From Nectonema munidae (taxonomy: Eukaryota > Nematomorpha > Nectonematoida > Nectonematidae): 64,000 nucleotides of DNA. The stretch is from positions 134,501 to 198,500 of the forward strand of contig JAUIRK010000170.1 of assembly GCA_030549495.1 (NCBI GenBank). The letters are read 5' to 3'. Both the position numbers and the translations under genes were made by a program. The notes beneath the pieces are model-generated. The model did not search any database. It was not told the DNA's origin and saw only the letters and a list, made by a program, of their open reading frames with translations. Below are positions 24,896-36,479 of the stretch, one piece after another; the first letter of the stretch is position 1, and the number at the start of each line of letters is the position of its first letter.

Positions 24896-26000
24896 CTGAA
24901 TTCAGTGGTGATGTCCATTTTTTATCAAAAACAATCAAACCTGTCAAAAAATTGATTTATATTTGACAGCTCATCTTAAAAAGAAACTTTTTATTTAAAT
25001 AATTATATAAAGTTTTTTACGCATGTATACCTATTTTCAAATATGCTGAATTCAGTGGTGATATTCATTTTTTATGAAAACCAATCAAACCTGTCAAAAA
25101 ATTGATCTAAATGTGACAGCTCATCTCAAAAAGGAACTTTTTATCTAAATAAGTATATAAAGTTTTTTACACATGTATACCCATTTTCAAATATGCTGAA
25201 TTCAGTGGTGATATTCATTTTTTATGAAAATCAATCAAACCTGTCAAAAAATTTATCTAAATTTGACAGCTCATCTCAAAAAGGAACTTTTTATCTAAAT
25301 AAGTATATACTGTTTTTACACATGTATATCCATTTTCAAATATGCTGAATTCAGTGGTGATATTCATTTTATATGAAAATCATTCAAAACTGTCAAAAAA
25401 GTGATTTACATATGACAGCTCATCTCAAAAAAGAAACTTTTTATCTAAATAATTATAAAATGTTTTTACACATATACACCTATTTTCAAGCATGCTGAAT
25501 TCAGCGGTGATATTCATTTTTTTTATAAAAATCAATTAAAGTTATCAAAGCATTGTTTATATATGACAACTCATCTTAAAAAGAAACTTTTTATCTAAGT
25601 AATAATATAAAGTTTTTTACATATATATACCCATTTTCAAGCATGCGTAATTCAGTGGTGATATTCATTTTTTTTTATAAAAATCAATCAAAACTGTCAA
25701 AAAATTGATTTATCCCAACAAGAAAGGATCAGGCACGGTTTTTTGAATTAGAGAATTACGTTTAATAGAAAGTATAGGGAGGTGATGAAGTTTACCGTGT
25801 AATGGCATTTTACACACATATACCCATTTTCAAGTAGGCTGTGTTTACTGGTTATATTCTTTTTTTTTTATAAATATAACCTGACAAAATAATTTAAATA
25901 TGACAGCCCATGTCAAAATTAAAATTTTTATTCTTTTAAAGTTTTTTTTATACATTTCAAGTATGCAGAATTTAATGGTGATGTTCATTTTTTATGAAAT
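24896..26000 (+). repeat. 150-bp satellite array (about 8 units)
   Basis: The motif ATGCTGAATTCAGTGGTGAT recurs at about 24896, 25046, 25196, 25345, 25495 and 25645 (period 149-150), with two more degenerate units near 25839 and 25966. Each unit also carries CAATCAAACCTGTCAAAAAA and GACAGCTCATCTCAAAAAG. First units are the most alike; units decay to the right. Confidence 0.95.
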
Positions 26001-26960
26001 CAATAAAACCTGTCAAAAAATCGATTAAACCTGTAAATCAATGTCAAATATATAAACATAAAAATAACTTCTACTTGCAGTATTTCTCTAGTAATTATTT
26101 TCTTAATTTATTTAATAAACCAACTTTCGGTTTTTACTTCACTCAAAATATTTCATTTTACAGTAACTTATGTAACTCGATAGGACCTCCATCTTTTTGG
26201 CTACAAATTCGTTATCGGCTCCTATTCTCTACGTCATATTATAATTTACAGTATGTAATTTTGGTATTCATTCTATGATGATCCTTTCTTGGTAGCTCTT
26301 TTTCCCATTAGAAATTTATATCCTTCAATGTGTGTTCGAAAATTTTTTTATAAGGATAAAATTACTTTTTTCCTCTCTCAAAGCATTCTGATCAAAGAAT
26401 CTTCTTGATGATCTTAGACTTTTTTTTATCAGTATCGTGTATTTTATTATTAGGCCTGAATATTTGTCAACCAATCTCATTTCAAAGGTTTTTTTTCTGA
26501 TGAATCATTCGTGATGTTGATTATTCAATTACAAAAAGTTGTCAACGTTCTTCATCTAAAAAATTATCTCTTTGACACAAAAGGAAAAAGATGGACAAAT
26601 TCAATTTAAATTAAAAATATCTTGATAGTGACTAAATTCTCACATATTAGCATCTGTCCCATTTGATAAATCTGACATATTCTAAATTTTCTGATTTCCT
26701 ACCCATCTTAGCTAAATGTTAACTGTAATCCTAGATGATAAGCTATAGATTTAAATATTTTTCATTTGTAAAAGAGGAACTTCTTTTTCAGTCAAAATCT
26801 TTTTTGAAGCATCTAATATTATATAATTAAACCACTTCCTAGTTCATTTGAACATTGTAGATCTTCCATTTAGTCAAGATACATATTTTTTTTAATTATT
26901 TGTTTTGATCACGTTTTCTTTTCAATTAGTTTTCAACTTGGTTCCTTCTCACATACAAAT
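26000..26960. other. Unique middle of the satellite-bearing element
   Basis: AT-rich sequence between the two arrays, without repeats or a coding fragment that I recognise. A chance 94-codon frame at 25994 overlaps the last satellite units and is not considered a gene. Confidence 0.5.
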
Positions 26961-27129
26961 TTCAAAAGATTTTATAATACGTTTTATTTTTTTTAATAAA
27001 TATTTAATATTAAAGATGATTTTAGAAGGTATTATAAGCCAAAATATACAAAAAAAAAGTATATTTTTACTATATACCTAATATGCAGCCATTTTTTGAA
27101 AATTTTTTACAGAACTGATTTTCAGGCAT

Positions 27130-28560
27130 ACATTACTAATTCAATTGCCACTTCGAGATATTTTTTAACCGTATTATCCAAAATCCAGTACAGAAATAAA
27201 ATAAGCATATTCGATTTGGTATAAAACAGATATTTTATTTTTTTAAAAAATATTTTTGAAGACAGTATCTAGAAGTAAACCGCAAATCTGATTCAAGCTT
27301 TCAGATATTTTAAAACCATAAATGCCAAACCTGAGTCAAAAAATGTAACCAGCATCTTCCATTTGGCATAAAAACATATATTTTATTTAAATTTCAAAAA
27401 TATTTCTGTAGACATTAAACGTAAATCGAAAATTTGATTGACACTTTCAGACATTTAAGACCTCTAAATGCAAAAAATGATTTCAGAAATAAAAATTATC
27501 ATGGTCGAATTGGTATAAAAACATATATTTCATGTAAAATTAGAGAGAATATTTTGGGATATAGTTTTCAGACATAAACCGCAAATGTTATTGACACTAG
27601 CAGTAAGACCCCTAAATGCGAAAACTCTGTTCAGAAATGAAATCATCATGATCTATTTGCTATAAAAACAAATTTTAGAACTAAACGCAAATTTAATTGA
27701 TACTTATATGTATTTTCAAATTCAAACTGCAAAAATTGAGTCCATAAATGAAACTAGCATGGTTGATTTGGTATAAAAACATATATTTAATTGTAAAATT
27801 TGAATGAATATTTTTGGGGACAATTTTTAGAAGTAAACCGCAAATTTGATTAACACTTATAGGTATTTTCACATCCTAATTGTAAAAAATGAGTTCAGAA
27901 ATAAAAAGAGCATGATTGATTTGGTATAAAAACATATATTTCAAGAGAATATTTTTGGAGACAATTTTCAGAAGTAAACGGCAAATTTGATTAATACTTA
28001 TAGGTATTTTCAAATCCTAAATGTAAAAAATGAGTTCAAAAATGAAAACAGCATGATCGATTTGGTATAAAAACAATATTTCATGTAAAATTGAGAGAAT
28101 ATTTTTGGAGATAGCTTTTAGAAGTAAACCGCAAATTTTGCATGATATTTTAAAACCTCTAAATTGTAAAAATGAGTTCAGAAATGAAAACAGCATGGTT
28201 GATCTGGTATAAAACATATATTTCATTGTAAAATTTGAATGAATGTTTTTGGAGACAATTTTTAGAAGTAAACCGCAAATTTGATTAACACTTATAGGTA
28301 TTTTCACATCCTAAACGTAAAAAATGAGTCCAGAAATTAAACCAGCATGGCCGATTTAGTATAACATATATTTCATTGTAAAATTTGAATGAATGTTTTT
28401 GGAGATAATTTTTAGAAGTAAACCGCAAATTTGATTAACACTTATAGGTATTTCCAGATCCTAAGCGTAAAAAATTAGTCCAGAAATGAAACCAGCATGG
28501 CCGATTTAGTATAACACATATATTTTATGTAAAATGTGAAGGAATGTTCTAGCGATTTTA
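27130..28560 (+). repeat. ~147-bp satellite array, copy B (about 10 units)
   Basis: GGTATAAAA recurs at about 27218, 27366, 27512, 27659, 27771, 27923, 28063, 28206, 28358 and 28508, mostly 140-152 bp apart with one short 112-bp unit. Units carry GAAGTAAACCGCAAATTTGA and AGAAATGAAACCAGCATG blocks. Same monomer as copy A (4600-5340) and the inverted copy at 56100-59060. Confidence 0.93.
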
Positions 28561-28667
28561 GGAAAAGTCACAAAATTTGAAGGGATATGATTCAGCCAAT
28601 TTTCTACAATTAATTTTTTAGTGAAGGGGGGGGGGCGTTTTACGCCCCCACCCCAGCACTAATAGGG

Positions 28668-28671
28668 TTAA
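28668..28671. repeat. Right TTAA target site of the inserted element
   Basis: TTAA directly after CACTAATAGGG. Pairs with 24761-24764. Confidence 0.9.
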
Positions 28672-29280
28672 ACTCCAGTCATCATTAGTCCAATGATTCC
28701 ACAATAACTTTCATTTCCTAAAGATGTCCAAAAATCAGACGTTAGTGAAATTGCTTTTGAATTTTTCACTGCTTCTTTAATGCTTTCCATTTTAGCGTTG
28801 AACATCTAAGTCAAATTTTTGCCGACAAGGTAGTTTATAAGCAGAATTTTGAAGCGCTGTGCGTAATACTTGCTGAAGACCTCATCTTCAACTATCGATA
28901 TTGGTCTGCCACTGCTTGTTATGCATTTTGCAAGTGATATTGTAATGTCACGTTGTACCGTAGCACTCACGGGTTGATCGAGTGTACGACAAAACTTACT
29001 CAAAGTAGTTTGCTTGGAAGTCAATGTTGACGCCGCTCTACTCTGACTGAATGAAAGTGACTTTTCATGTTGAAGTTTTGAATATTGAAGCTAGTGTTTG
29101 TTTTGAAGGTGATAAGTTAGGGACGTGTTAGATCCATAATATGCAATAAACGTTGGCAGCATTTTTAATATTACCATCATCCAACAATTTAAAATGATTA
29201 TGTAATTTGCCAGAAATAGGTAATCGTCAAAATAAATTAACGATTAATCGGTCAATTAATCTTTAAATTCCACAGCTCTA
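28672..29280 (-). pseudogene. hAT transposase relic, 5' part, with terminal repeat
   Basis: Minus strand, right to left: KQTTLSKFCRTLDQPVSATV, then LAKCITSSGRPISIVEDEVF (29024-28870), the region after the BED finger in ZBED1-like transposases; then MFNAKMESIKEAVKNSKAIS and LTSDFWTSLGNESYCG (about 28805-28700), the conserved LT-D-WTS block. It continues in the part at 23760-24760 after the insertion. The outer end, in reverse TAGAGCTGTGGAATTTAAAG ending at 29280, looks like a hAT terminus. The partner terminus on the left is lost. Confidence 0.85.
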
Positions 29281-29289
29281 GTTTTATCT

Positions 29290-31090
29290 CATATGCCTGA
29301 AAAAAATGAGAAGCATAGAGGAAGTGAACATTTGACACATTTCTGTATTGACACCTTTTGTAATTTCAATTTTAAAGTCGCATAGATTCTTGTTTTTTAA
29401 AAATACTTATTTTTTTCCTTGCCTTTAAAAATGATGACAAAAACTTCGAAATCTTCTTTACAAAAAGTTAAAGATATTTAAAGTTAAAAGTTATTTTACT
29501 TTGTAGATTTTTGTAGCTTGCATCAATTTAGCTTTTAAACTATTTTTGAATGATGCTGAGTAAAATGAAATAATGCGAGCTTAATTTTTTGTTTGCACAA
29601 TTATAACTTCATTTTATACCCTTCCCCTGAATCAATCACATTTTTTCATATAAACATCGCAGGGTGTCTAGTAGACTCTTTGCCTTCAGATTACATTCAC
29701 TCATATAAAACTAGCCAACCTTCAGTTATTTGTTTTCAGTTGTTTTCTCTATGAATCAAATATCCTTTCATCAATTCCTGTAATGTGCCTCCATTTTCAG
29801 ATGAAAAGCCTATTCCACCCCCCCCCCCCCCAACAATTTTGGATTTTTTTTAACTAGTGTATATTCTGCAAATAATTAAAATATTTTCGCTGGAAGTATA
29901 GTATTTAAGTTCACCAATTTTGTAAAAAAATATAAAGTAGTCTTATAAATTTAGGTAAGCGCTGAACACACTCTATTTTAAAGGATTGCTTGAATATTTG
30001 GTCTCCCGTGGTATTTCCAGACCACTAATTTTGAAAATTGGAACAAAAAAATTTCTTCCCCCAATAATTCCGAGGATGTGCGCCCCTGTCGTAAATATGA
30101 ATTGTAGATTGTATATTGAATTATGTAAACCTATTATTAACATCGCTCTTAATGTTGGATTAAATCTTTTTGGTTTTTTGCTTTTCAAAAATAAAGATTC
30201 TTTCTATGAATTTGTTTATTTTCATTTTTTAAGTTTCTTGAGTACACGTTCAACGTCTTCTATAAAATTTTTCAATAAGTCCTAAATTATTGTTTCATGT
30301 ACTCGCCAGAAACATTATTATAGAGTGTGAAAACTTAACTGAAACTGATATAAAACTAAAATACATGCTCAAAGAATGTAGATATAATTCAAGTTTTGAT
30401 GATGGGAGCAAAACTTTCATTAACAGTCCTTAGTGTTGCTAAAAAAAGTTCCGTCCAGTTATGGTGTAATTTCAGTTAATTTTATTCTATGGATATAGAG
30501 TGTTAACAAAGGGAAAATTAAACTGTTAATAAAGCATGATTTTGTTACAAAAAAATTTGTGAAGAATTTGTATTACATGGATTAAAGTTTAGTGTGTCGA
30601 TCTGGTAATTCTAGTTAAATCAATTAAGAATATTTTTAAAAACGAAAACTTGAATAAAATGAGTTGTTAATCAATCAAAATTTGCATGATATACACCAAA
30701 ATGTAAACATATGTGTTTCTAACGACTCTTTCAAAAGGCAGTCCAATTTTCTTTCACTCTTTCAACTTTCATATAAAGATATGCTTTTATTTTTATTTGC
30801 ACAATTCGACAAAGATAGAAAAAATCTTTCAAGGAAAAAATATTGCAAAAAATAAGTGTGTATGCACAAGATATATATATATTATTATATATAATAATAA
30901 AATGCAAGGATATATATGTTATCTTTTCCAAATAGCAAATTTCTGAAAAAAGAAAAAGAAAAAAATATTATCCACACAAAGAGAGGAAAGGTAAATAGGA
31001 AACGTCAATAATTTTGGAAAGAATAAATAGTTTACCACCAAATAATGATGAGGTTATAAGATATTAATGAGTGATGATGAAGAATTCATG
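29290..31090. other. Non-coding sequence downstream of lipin, with an orphan hAT-like end
   Basis: AT-rich. A C run lies at 29819-29831. At about 30058-30090 the reverse complement reads CAGGGGCGCACATCCTCGGA, a hAT-like terminus that resembles the one at 39430-39458. The part nearest 31090 probably includes the lipin 3' untranslated region. Confidence 0.4.
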
Positions 31091-31099
31091 GAAAAAAGA

Positions 31100-33543
31100 C
31101 TAACACTGCTCCTCCGACTCAACATTGCCTTCTTCTGCTTTCATCTTCCAATAAGTGAAGGAACTAAACTCATGTGGTTCGTGAAATAAGGGCAGAATAT
31201 GAGATAATTTTCTTGAAGATGATGATGATTCGTGTGACATTGATTGACACATTTTGTCATGATCACCTAGAAAGCTGATTGGAGGAAAGAAATGGTCAAC
31301 AAAGTCAGCTTTGAGCTTGGAATATGAGCTTGTGAAGGTATTGCTAAGCTCATGACGTAACTCACCTTTATGATTAATCGTAAATACGCGTGATTTAGGA
31401 ATGCACATGGAGCGATATGCCCAGGCATCGTTTACTTTGTTGCCGAACCCAGCGAAAAATGGATTAAAGGTGGAAGGAAAGAGGCATTTGATGTCGCGTA
31501 AGCACGCAATCTTAAATTCTTCTGGCTTATTCTCAATGACCTCACGATGAAAACACGTGTACAAGCTTGTGGGAGATAGCAAAATTGGACCGATGGGAAG
31601 CTTCAATTCATCTTGTTTGATTGATTGCAGATAGCCACGTGTTCCATATGATAAGCCAATAGCTCTCGATGATAGATACAATATTTTATAGCCATTATTG
31701 TGTATGTCATTGTACAGACTAGCAACACCCGACTGACTCCAATCCTTGCCCAGTAATGGGAAAAGGCAGCCAAGAACATCCGATTTTGTAATGGTTCCAT
31801 CGATATCCGAAATGACAATCTTTTCCGTACAATCCCACAGAAAAATATGCGAGTAGCAGCGAGTTGTGCCCTGAAATTGCGTTGTTACTGAGTAGCACAC
31901 TTCGTTGATTCCAGGCTTGAGATTAAGTTTTTCAATTTGCTGTGATGTCAACCGCAAAGACTTGTGATAATTTTTTTGGCGCTGTTCATGTTGTGGGGAA
32001 AATGATGAGACAGAAGGAGAATCTGTGATAGAGATGTGAGTATTTGTTTCATTCAGGGACTCTTTTTTCTCTTCGATTCTTTCCATCTTGGGGGAAGAAT
32101 CATTTGCTGGAAGAGAATTTTGAGGCACTTTTCTCCAACTGAACCAGGAATAAGATGAAGAAGGTGATGATGAAGAAGGTTTAATGTTTGTGGAATGTCT
32201 GTTGATCAATTCATCAATCACAGATTGGGGCAATTTTTGATTGAAAAAAAACATCGGCATGAGAACAGGCAGTGCTGTAGACCATTGATAAAACTTATCC
32301 TCAATTTTAACGACCAAATTGGGATCCGTGAAAATTGTAGAAGACTTTGCAACGTAGTCATCGAATGAGAGGCGAGCATTTTCAAATGAATCCAGTGAGA
32401 CTTGTCCACATGTGTGACTGAGGCCTCCGCAAAGCGATAAAGCGAGATCAATGGATTCCAAACAAAATGGATGTGGGGAGTGAGGGACAGATGTTCCTTT
32501 CCCAGATTCCATATCATCTTCTGAATTTGTATGAAGATATGTGTCGGAATTTGAGCTTGTGATTGGATTCGTCATTCTTGGGGAATTATCATCCTTGGGG
32601 AGTTGAGGATAATTCACCGATTGCAATGGCGAGGATGAGGAAGTTGAGAGAAAATTTTGAGGGAAGTAGAGGTTAGCGATTTCTGGATCTAATTCATCAA
32701 ATTTAATGTCATCCAAGTAAATCGCTTCGTTATCACAGTGAGAAGCATTTGCTTGAATGGAGGAATCGGAATGAATTTTTTCGACTTCATGAGCTGACTT
32801 GGTTATGAAGCCGAGCACGCTGCGTAAAACAGTTTTCTTTGAGTTTGCATTATTTTGGCTGCTGCTTTGCTCTTGTTCTGAAGAAGTATGGATAAAATTT
32901 GAATCATTGACTGCACTTTCTGGTTGAGAGATAAAATTTTTTTCACCTGAGTCGATGTATGCAGTCTCTAGGCTAAACTTGGGGCTTGTTCTTTCATCAG
33001 AATTTGCTTCATTTTTAATTTTTGATTTTGGCAATTTGCCCCAACTCCACTGCAACTCCTGATTTAATTTCCTCTTTGAATTAACTTTCTTTTTATCGTG
33101 GTCTCTTTCGCAGTCACTAGTAGCTTCGTAAGCTGTTGTGTAGGAAAGCGGATTGGAGGCATTTTCAAAAGTTTCATTCACTTCACTATCACTGTAATAA
33201 GAAGTTATGTGGGAAGAATTCAGGATGAAGGGTATATCTTCGGCAGATACGGCAAACTTGCAATTTTTAAAAGAGGATGAGGATTTGGCTTGGTTTCTTT
33301 GGTGAGGTGTCGCAATGTCCAAGTACCTGAGAGCGTGGAATGGTGACGCCTTTTTCACTTTTTCATCGCCATCATCGCTCCGATTGAAATGAGAAGGCAG
33401 TGAATGGGTGGAGGAAACGTTGGCGTGAGAAATTGAAGAGTCGAGCGTGTGGCCCAGCTTCAGAGAATCTCGACTTCCACTGTGAATTAGAGGATTGTTC
33501 GCTCTGGACTGCCATTTTTCAGAGGTACTTTCCACGGAAGTGT
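31100..33543 (-). CDS. LPIN: Lipin, exon 2 (residues 138-951), phosphatidate phosphatase
   Basis: Lipins convert phosphatidate to diacylglycerol at the ER membrane for triglyceride and phospholipid synthesis, and can act in the nucleus. This exon begins after acceptor TTTTTTAG|ACACTTCC and joins exon 1 in frame (codon G|AC, residue 138). Visible parts: a basic cluster KKKVNSKRK, a possible nuclear localisation signal; YLDDIKFDELDPEIANLYFP, a conserved mid-protein motif; Ser-rich, likely phosphorylated stretches; SWFSWRKVP; then the C-LIP domain with the haloacid-dehalogenase motif DIDGT at residues 717-721 (D717 and D719 catalytic), LYLSSRAIG, FAGFGNKVNDAWAY and IPKSRVFTINHKGEL. Ends EEEGNVESEEQC-type tail then TAG at 31102-31100. 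Spliced length 951 aa is normal for lipin. The frame is fully open, so this is a working gene. Confidence 0.97.
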
Positions 33544-34047
33544 CTAAAAAATGCAAAATGAAGCGTGAAAATATGTTATAACGGTAGTTTGACTTCCAGA
33601 CAAATTTCCTCAAAGTAACTAAAAAATATGATACCATATGATATAAAATAAAATAGCACCACTCCAGATATACAAAAAAAAGTTTAAATAAAATAAATAG
33701 GATTATATGTTATTTATTATCGATTTTGTAATTATTTAAGATAGTTAGATAGTATGTAGAAAATTACATAGCTTTCTAACCCATGATGTCCCACCGGCCC
33801 TAAAGGGCATAAAATGACAATAAAAAATGCATTGAACTAAATAATCAATATTGAAAGAGATATGAAAATGCTTATATTAAATTATCTAGTAATTAAAAAT
33901 AAAGATATATACTGTTTTATATGCCTGAAAATGGATGGATTATTTTTAAACATTTATTTTTTATCAGCCAACGTAATTTAACATAAAGACGCATTTTTAC
34001 ATCGTGAGAAGCAGTTGGAACATTACAAATTAAGGAAAATCACTTAC
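33544..34047 (-). other. LPIN: Lipin intron 1 (504 bp)
   Basis: Donor AATG|GTAAGTG at 34047, acceptor TTTTTTAG ending at 33544. The two exons join in phase 1 and keep one reading frame of 952 codons including stop (412 + 2444 bases). The AT-rich interior holds no recognised feature. Confidence 0.93.
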
Positions 34048-34459
34048 CATTTAAATTCAAGGATGGAGTTGAGAATTTATGATCATTGAATGGCGAGTTT
34101 TTTAAACTGGCAAGATGATGATGGCGAAAATAATTTGTTTTATTCAAAGCGTTAAAGCATTCATCATCTTCATCATCGATGTTGTGGTGTTGGCGTACGA
34201 AGAATGCCTCCCCAGAAGCTCCAAGCTTCATGTGGATGTCTACGCACATTTCATTGTTCACGGATATGTCCACAATCTTTTCACTGCTCCTGATAACTCC
34301 AAGTTTGCCGAATCTCACGTGAAAAGGCGAAGACCTGTACGAGCCATCGGGCTGTCTTACCACTATCACGTCAATCGCTCCAGAAAGAGTGGATGCGTTA
34401 AGGTCATAGTAGAGACCTTTGAAGTTGGAAAATAATTTGCCGACGTAGGTTAAAGCCAT
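34048..34459 (-). CDS. LPIN: Lipin, exon 1 (N-LIP domain)
   Basis: Encodes residues 1-137. Starts [20 protein letters not shown], then [40 protein letters not shown] and [12 protein letters not shown], the hallmark N-LIP domain that packs with the C-terminal catalytic domain. The ATG at 34459 is chosen because TYVG-L matches the usual lipin start and an upstream in-frame start is not evident. Lipin usually continues with an acidic stretch; here it is DDEDDE. Ends at a GTAAGTG donor. Minus strand, followed by exon 2 after 504 bases. Confidence 0.97.
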
Positions 34460-34639
34460 TTACTATTTCTATCGGTAAAAAAATATTTATTTACTTTATA
34501 ATGAATGGTGTTTCAAATATATCCACGAATGAGGATCATAATTTAACGATTTGAGAACTAGTATGACAGCGGTGTATCAAGGAACAAAATTCATCTGTTG
34601 TTATATTAACTTCTTTCATTTCTTGACAATTCTGGTCCT

Positions 34640-34930
34640 CAAAGGAGTAATTTTAAGCTTGTTCACCAAGTACTTGTGAATAGAAGTTATAATAAAATTT
34701 TCAATGAATATTCCTGCTCAATTTTACATTTCATTTCTTTCAAGGTAAATAGAGGATTGGACTTAATTAAATTTTCAAGATATTGTAATTTCTCTAGAGA
34801 CAAGAGACTTCTTCTATATCCGCCATGTTTTTTAGGAGTAGCATTAATCAAATTATCGTGATATCTTTGCAAAATAGCCTTTGTTGTCGAGTAGTTTAAT
34901 GAAAGAAACTTTGCAAAACTGACAAATTAA
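34640..34930 (-). pseudogene. Tc1/IS630-type transposase fragment (helix-turn-helix part)
   Basis: Minus strand gives SFAKFLSLNYSTTKAILQRY, then ATPKKHGGYRRSLLSLEKLQ and LENLIKSNPLFTLKEMKCKI, the pattern of the paired N-terminal DNA-binding helices of Tc1/IS630 transposases (YSTVK-I---Y, GG-RR, NP--TL-E). Nothing of the DDE domain follows, so only about 80 codons remain. It lies 200-450 bases upstream of the lipin start. Confidence 0.6.
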
Positions 34931-34934
34931 AAAA

Positions 34935-35275
34935 TAGCCTAGACTCAACATATGTGTATTTATATATTCTTTATTCGGACCGAGCAGATATATCACAAAA
35001 TATTTTTACTGTACTAAAGTTCTTTTTTGTATAAACGAACAAGAACATATTTTACTTTAGAAGATAAAAGCAAAAAATAATGAAATTTAAACACTTGCAC
35101 TTCATCATTAATAAATACTGAAATGTAAGAAAATGCTTACTTTTCCAAGCGTGCTTATCATCCATGTTTAAAAAATATTTTTAAGTTTAACAATAAATTT
35201 TAGTAAACTAATTTTTACTTTTAAACTTAAAATAAAAGACGAACTTAAATTGGAAAAGGACGAATTTAAATACAA
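34935..35275. other. AT-rich spacer
   Basis: No feature recognised. Confidence 0.45.
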
Positions 35276-35277
35276 TA

Positions 35278-35665
35278 CAGTAACGCCTCTACAATACGAC
35301 TTCCTCAAAGATACGACTATCTATACACACAAGTAATATTTGCATTAATTATACCCCTCTTAAAGGACCTGTCTAACCCCTCAGATACGACATCAATTTA
35401 AAACGTTGATATATTATGTATAGCGAATGCATGTTATTTTTATTTTATATCTCATGCTTTATCAATTAAAATTTTTAATTTATTTTATATTAATTTGATA
35501 CATTCAAAGTATGTTTTATTGATAAAAAATAAAGAAGTTATAATACTGTCCTTGACGTTATCAAAAAAAACACAGTTTTTGAAACACCTTTGTAATGGAC
35601 TTCTTCTCAAATACGACTTTTTAAATGTGGTTGGCTGATCGGTGTATTTGAGAGGGTTTACAGTG
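35278..35665. mobile_element. pogo/Tigger-type MITE (388 bp)
   Basis: Left end TA-CAGTAACGCCTCTACAATA; right end in reverse CACTGTAAACCCTCTCAAAT, also next to TA. Inside are two matching GATACGACT / AAATACGACTT motifs in opposite parts. TA flanks and CAGT-starting ends fit Tc1/mariner-pogo MITEs. No coding capacity. Confidence 0.6.
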
Positions 35666-35669
35666 TATA

Positions 35670-36060
35670 CTAGCCCGTAACAAGAAAAAATGTTAGGAGG
35701 GGCTAAATCTAAAATAGATTACGATCAGAGTGTCAAAATCTCTATATTCTACGTTCTCAACTCTATATTTGTCATTTGTAGAAGACAATTCTAATATGTG
35801 AATATTTTGGAAATATTGCTTGAAAGCCTACATAGAACAAATTTCTATATAAAATATGAAAAATGAATACATTGATAGAAAATCTTTATAGTAAATAGAG
35901 TTAAAAAAATTCGCTCACCCACCAATAAATTCAAAAATGTACAGAGTAGATAAAAATAAATCTTAGGTACGCGAAAGGTAAATTCCTTTTTTGTCATGGG
36001 ACTTTGATCTGATTGTATAAAAAATTTGAATAATCTTTTGTTTTAACCAAACAAATTGCG
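35670..36060. other. AT-rich spacer
   Basis: No feature recognised. Confidence 0.45.
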
Positions 36061-36067
36061 AAAGAAA

Positions 36068-36192
36068 GGGTTGGTTAGATACTGGTTTCGATAACTCAAG
36101 GTCTTGGTTTCGATTCCCCACCAACCCTACTTTCCTCATAGTTCTTACAAGCGGTGCAATTGTGCTTTCTCGATGAAAACGCTCCACGGTAT
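36068..36192 (+). repeat. tRNA-derived SINE, family A, copy 2
   Basis: Matches 18526-18650: GGGTTGGTTAGATACTGG, B-box region TTTCGATTCC, then CTTTCCTCATAG, GCGGTGCAATTGTGC and TCTCGATGAAAAC. Imperfect tRNA folding rules out a working tRNA. Confidence 0.7.
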
Positions 36193-36479
36193 CTTATTTC
36201 AAGTAAATATGGGATTTTTAATACATAAGATGCAACACAATAAAAAGGGTTTAATAAGCTCAACGGAGTCGATGTTGAAGGCAACAAATTCATGGATAAA
36301 TATCTCCAGTTAATAATTGTAAAAAAGGAGATAACCAGAGTTCAAATCTTTTTCCGTATTTTAAAATGAGTTAAAGGGTAATATAGTTAGGTAGTCATCA
36401 ATAATCAAGTAGTTAAGCTAGTGAGTTAGTTCTTTATTGATTTCTTACAAAACTCTAAAAAAAATGGTGTGGCAAAATA

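Larger units (their letters stand above)
24765..28667 (+). mobile_element. 3.9-kb non-autonomous piggyBac-like element filled with two satellite arrays
   Basis: Ends are perfect 16-bp inverted repeats: CCCTATTAGTGCTGGG at 24765-24780 and its complement at 28652-28667. TTAA flanks both sides. A second inner motif, GTGCTGGGGGGCGTAAAGTG plus C run on the left, is mirrored by GGGGGGGGGCGTTTTACGCC on the right, so the subterminal parts are also inverted. Inside are a 150-bp array (24896-26000), a unique middle (about 26000-26960) and a ~147-bp array (27130-28560). No transposase is present. Removing it and one TTAA restores a conserved hAT sequence DWSLKSVVLRC across the junction, showing a clean insertion. 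Assignment to piggyBac rests on TTAA plus CCC-starting ends. Confidence 0.9.

Noticed and set aside
25994-26278. 94-codon frame in the satellite-bearing element as its transposase
   Set aside because: No piggyBac motif and partly made of decayed satellite units.
31603-32517. Extra minus-strand frames inside lipin, and overlapping plus-strand frames
   Set aside because: Alternative-frame shadows of the lipin coding exon.
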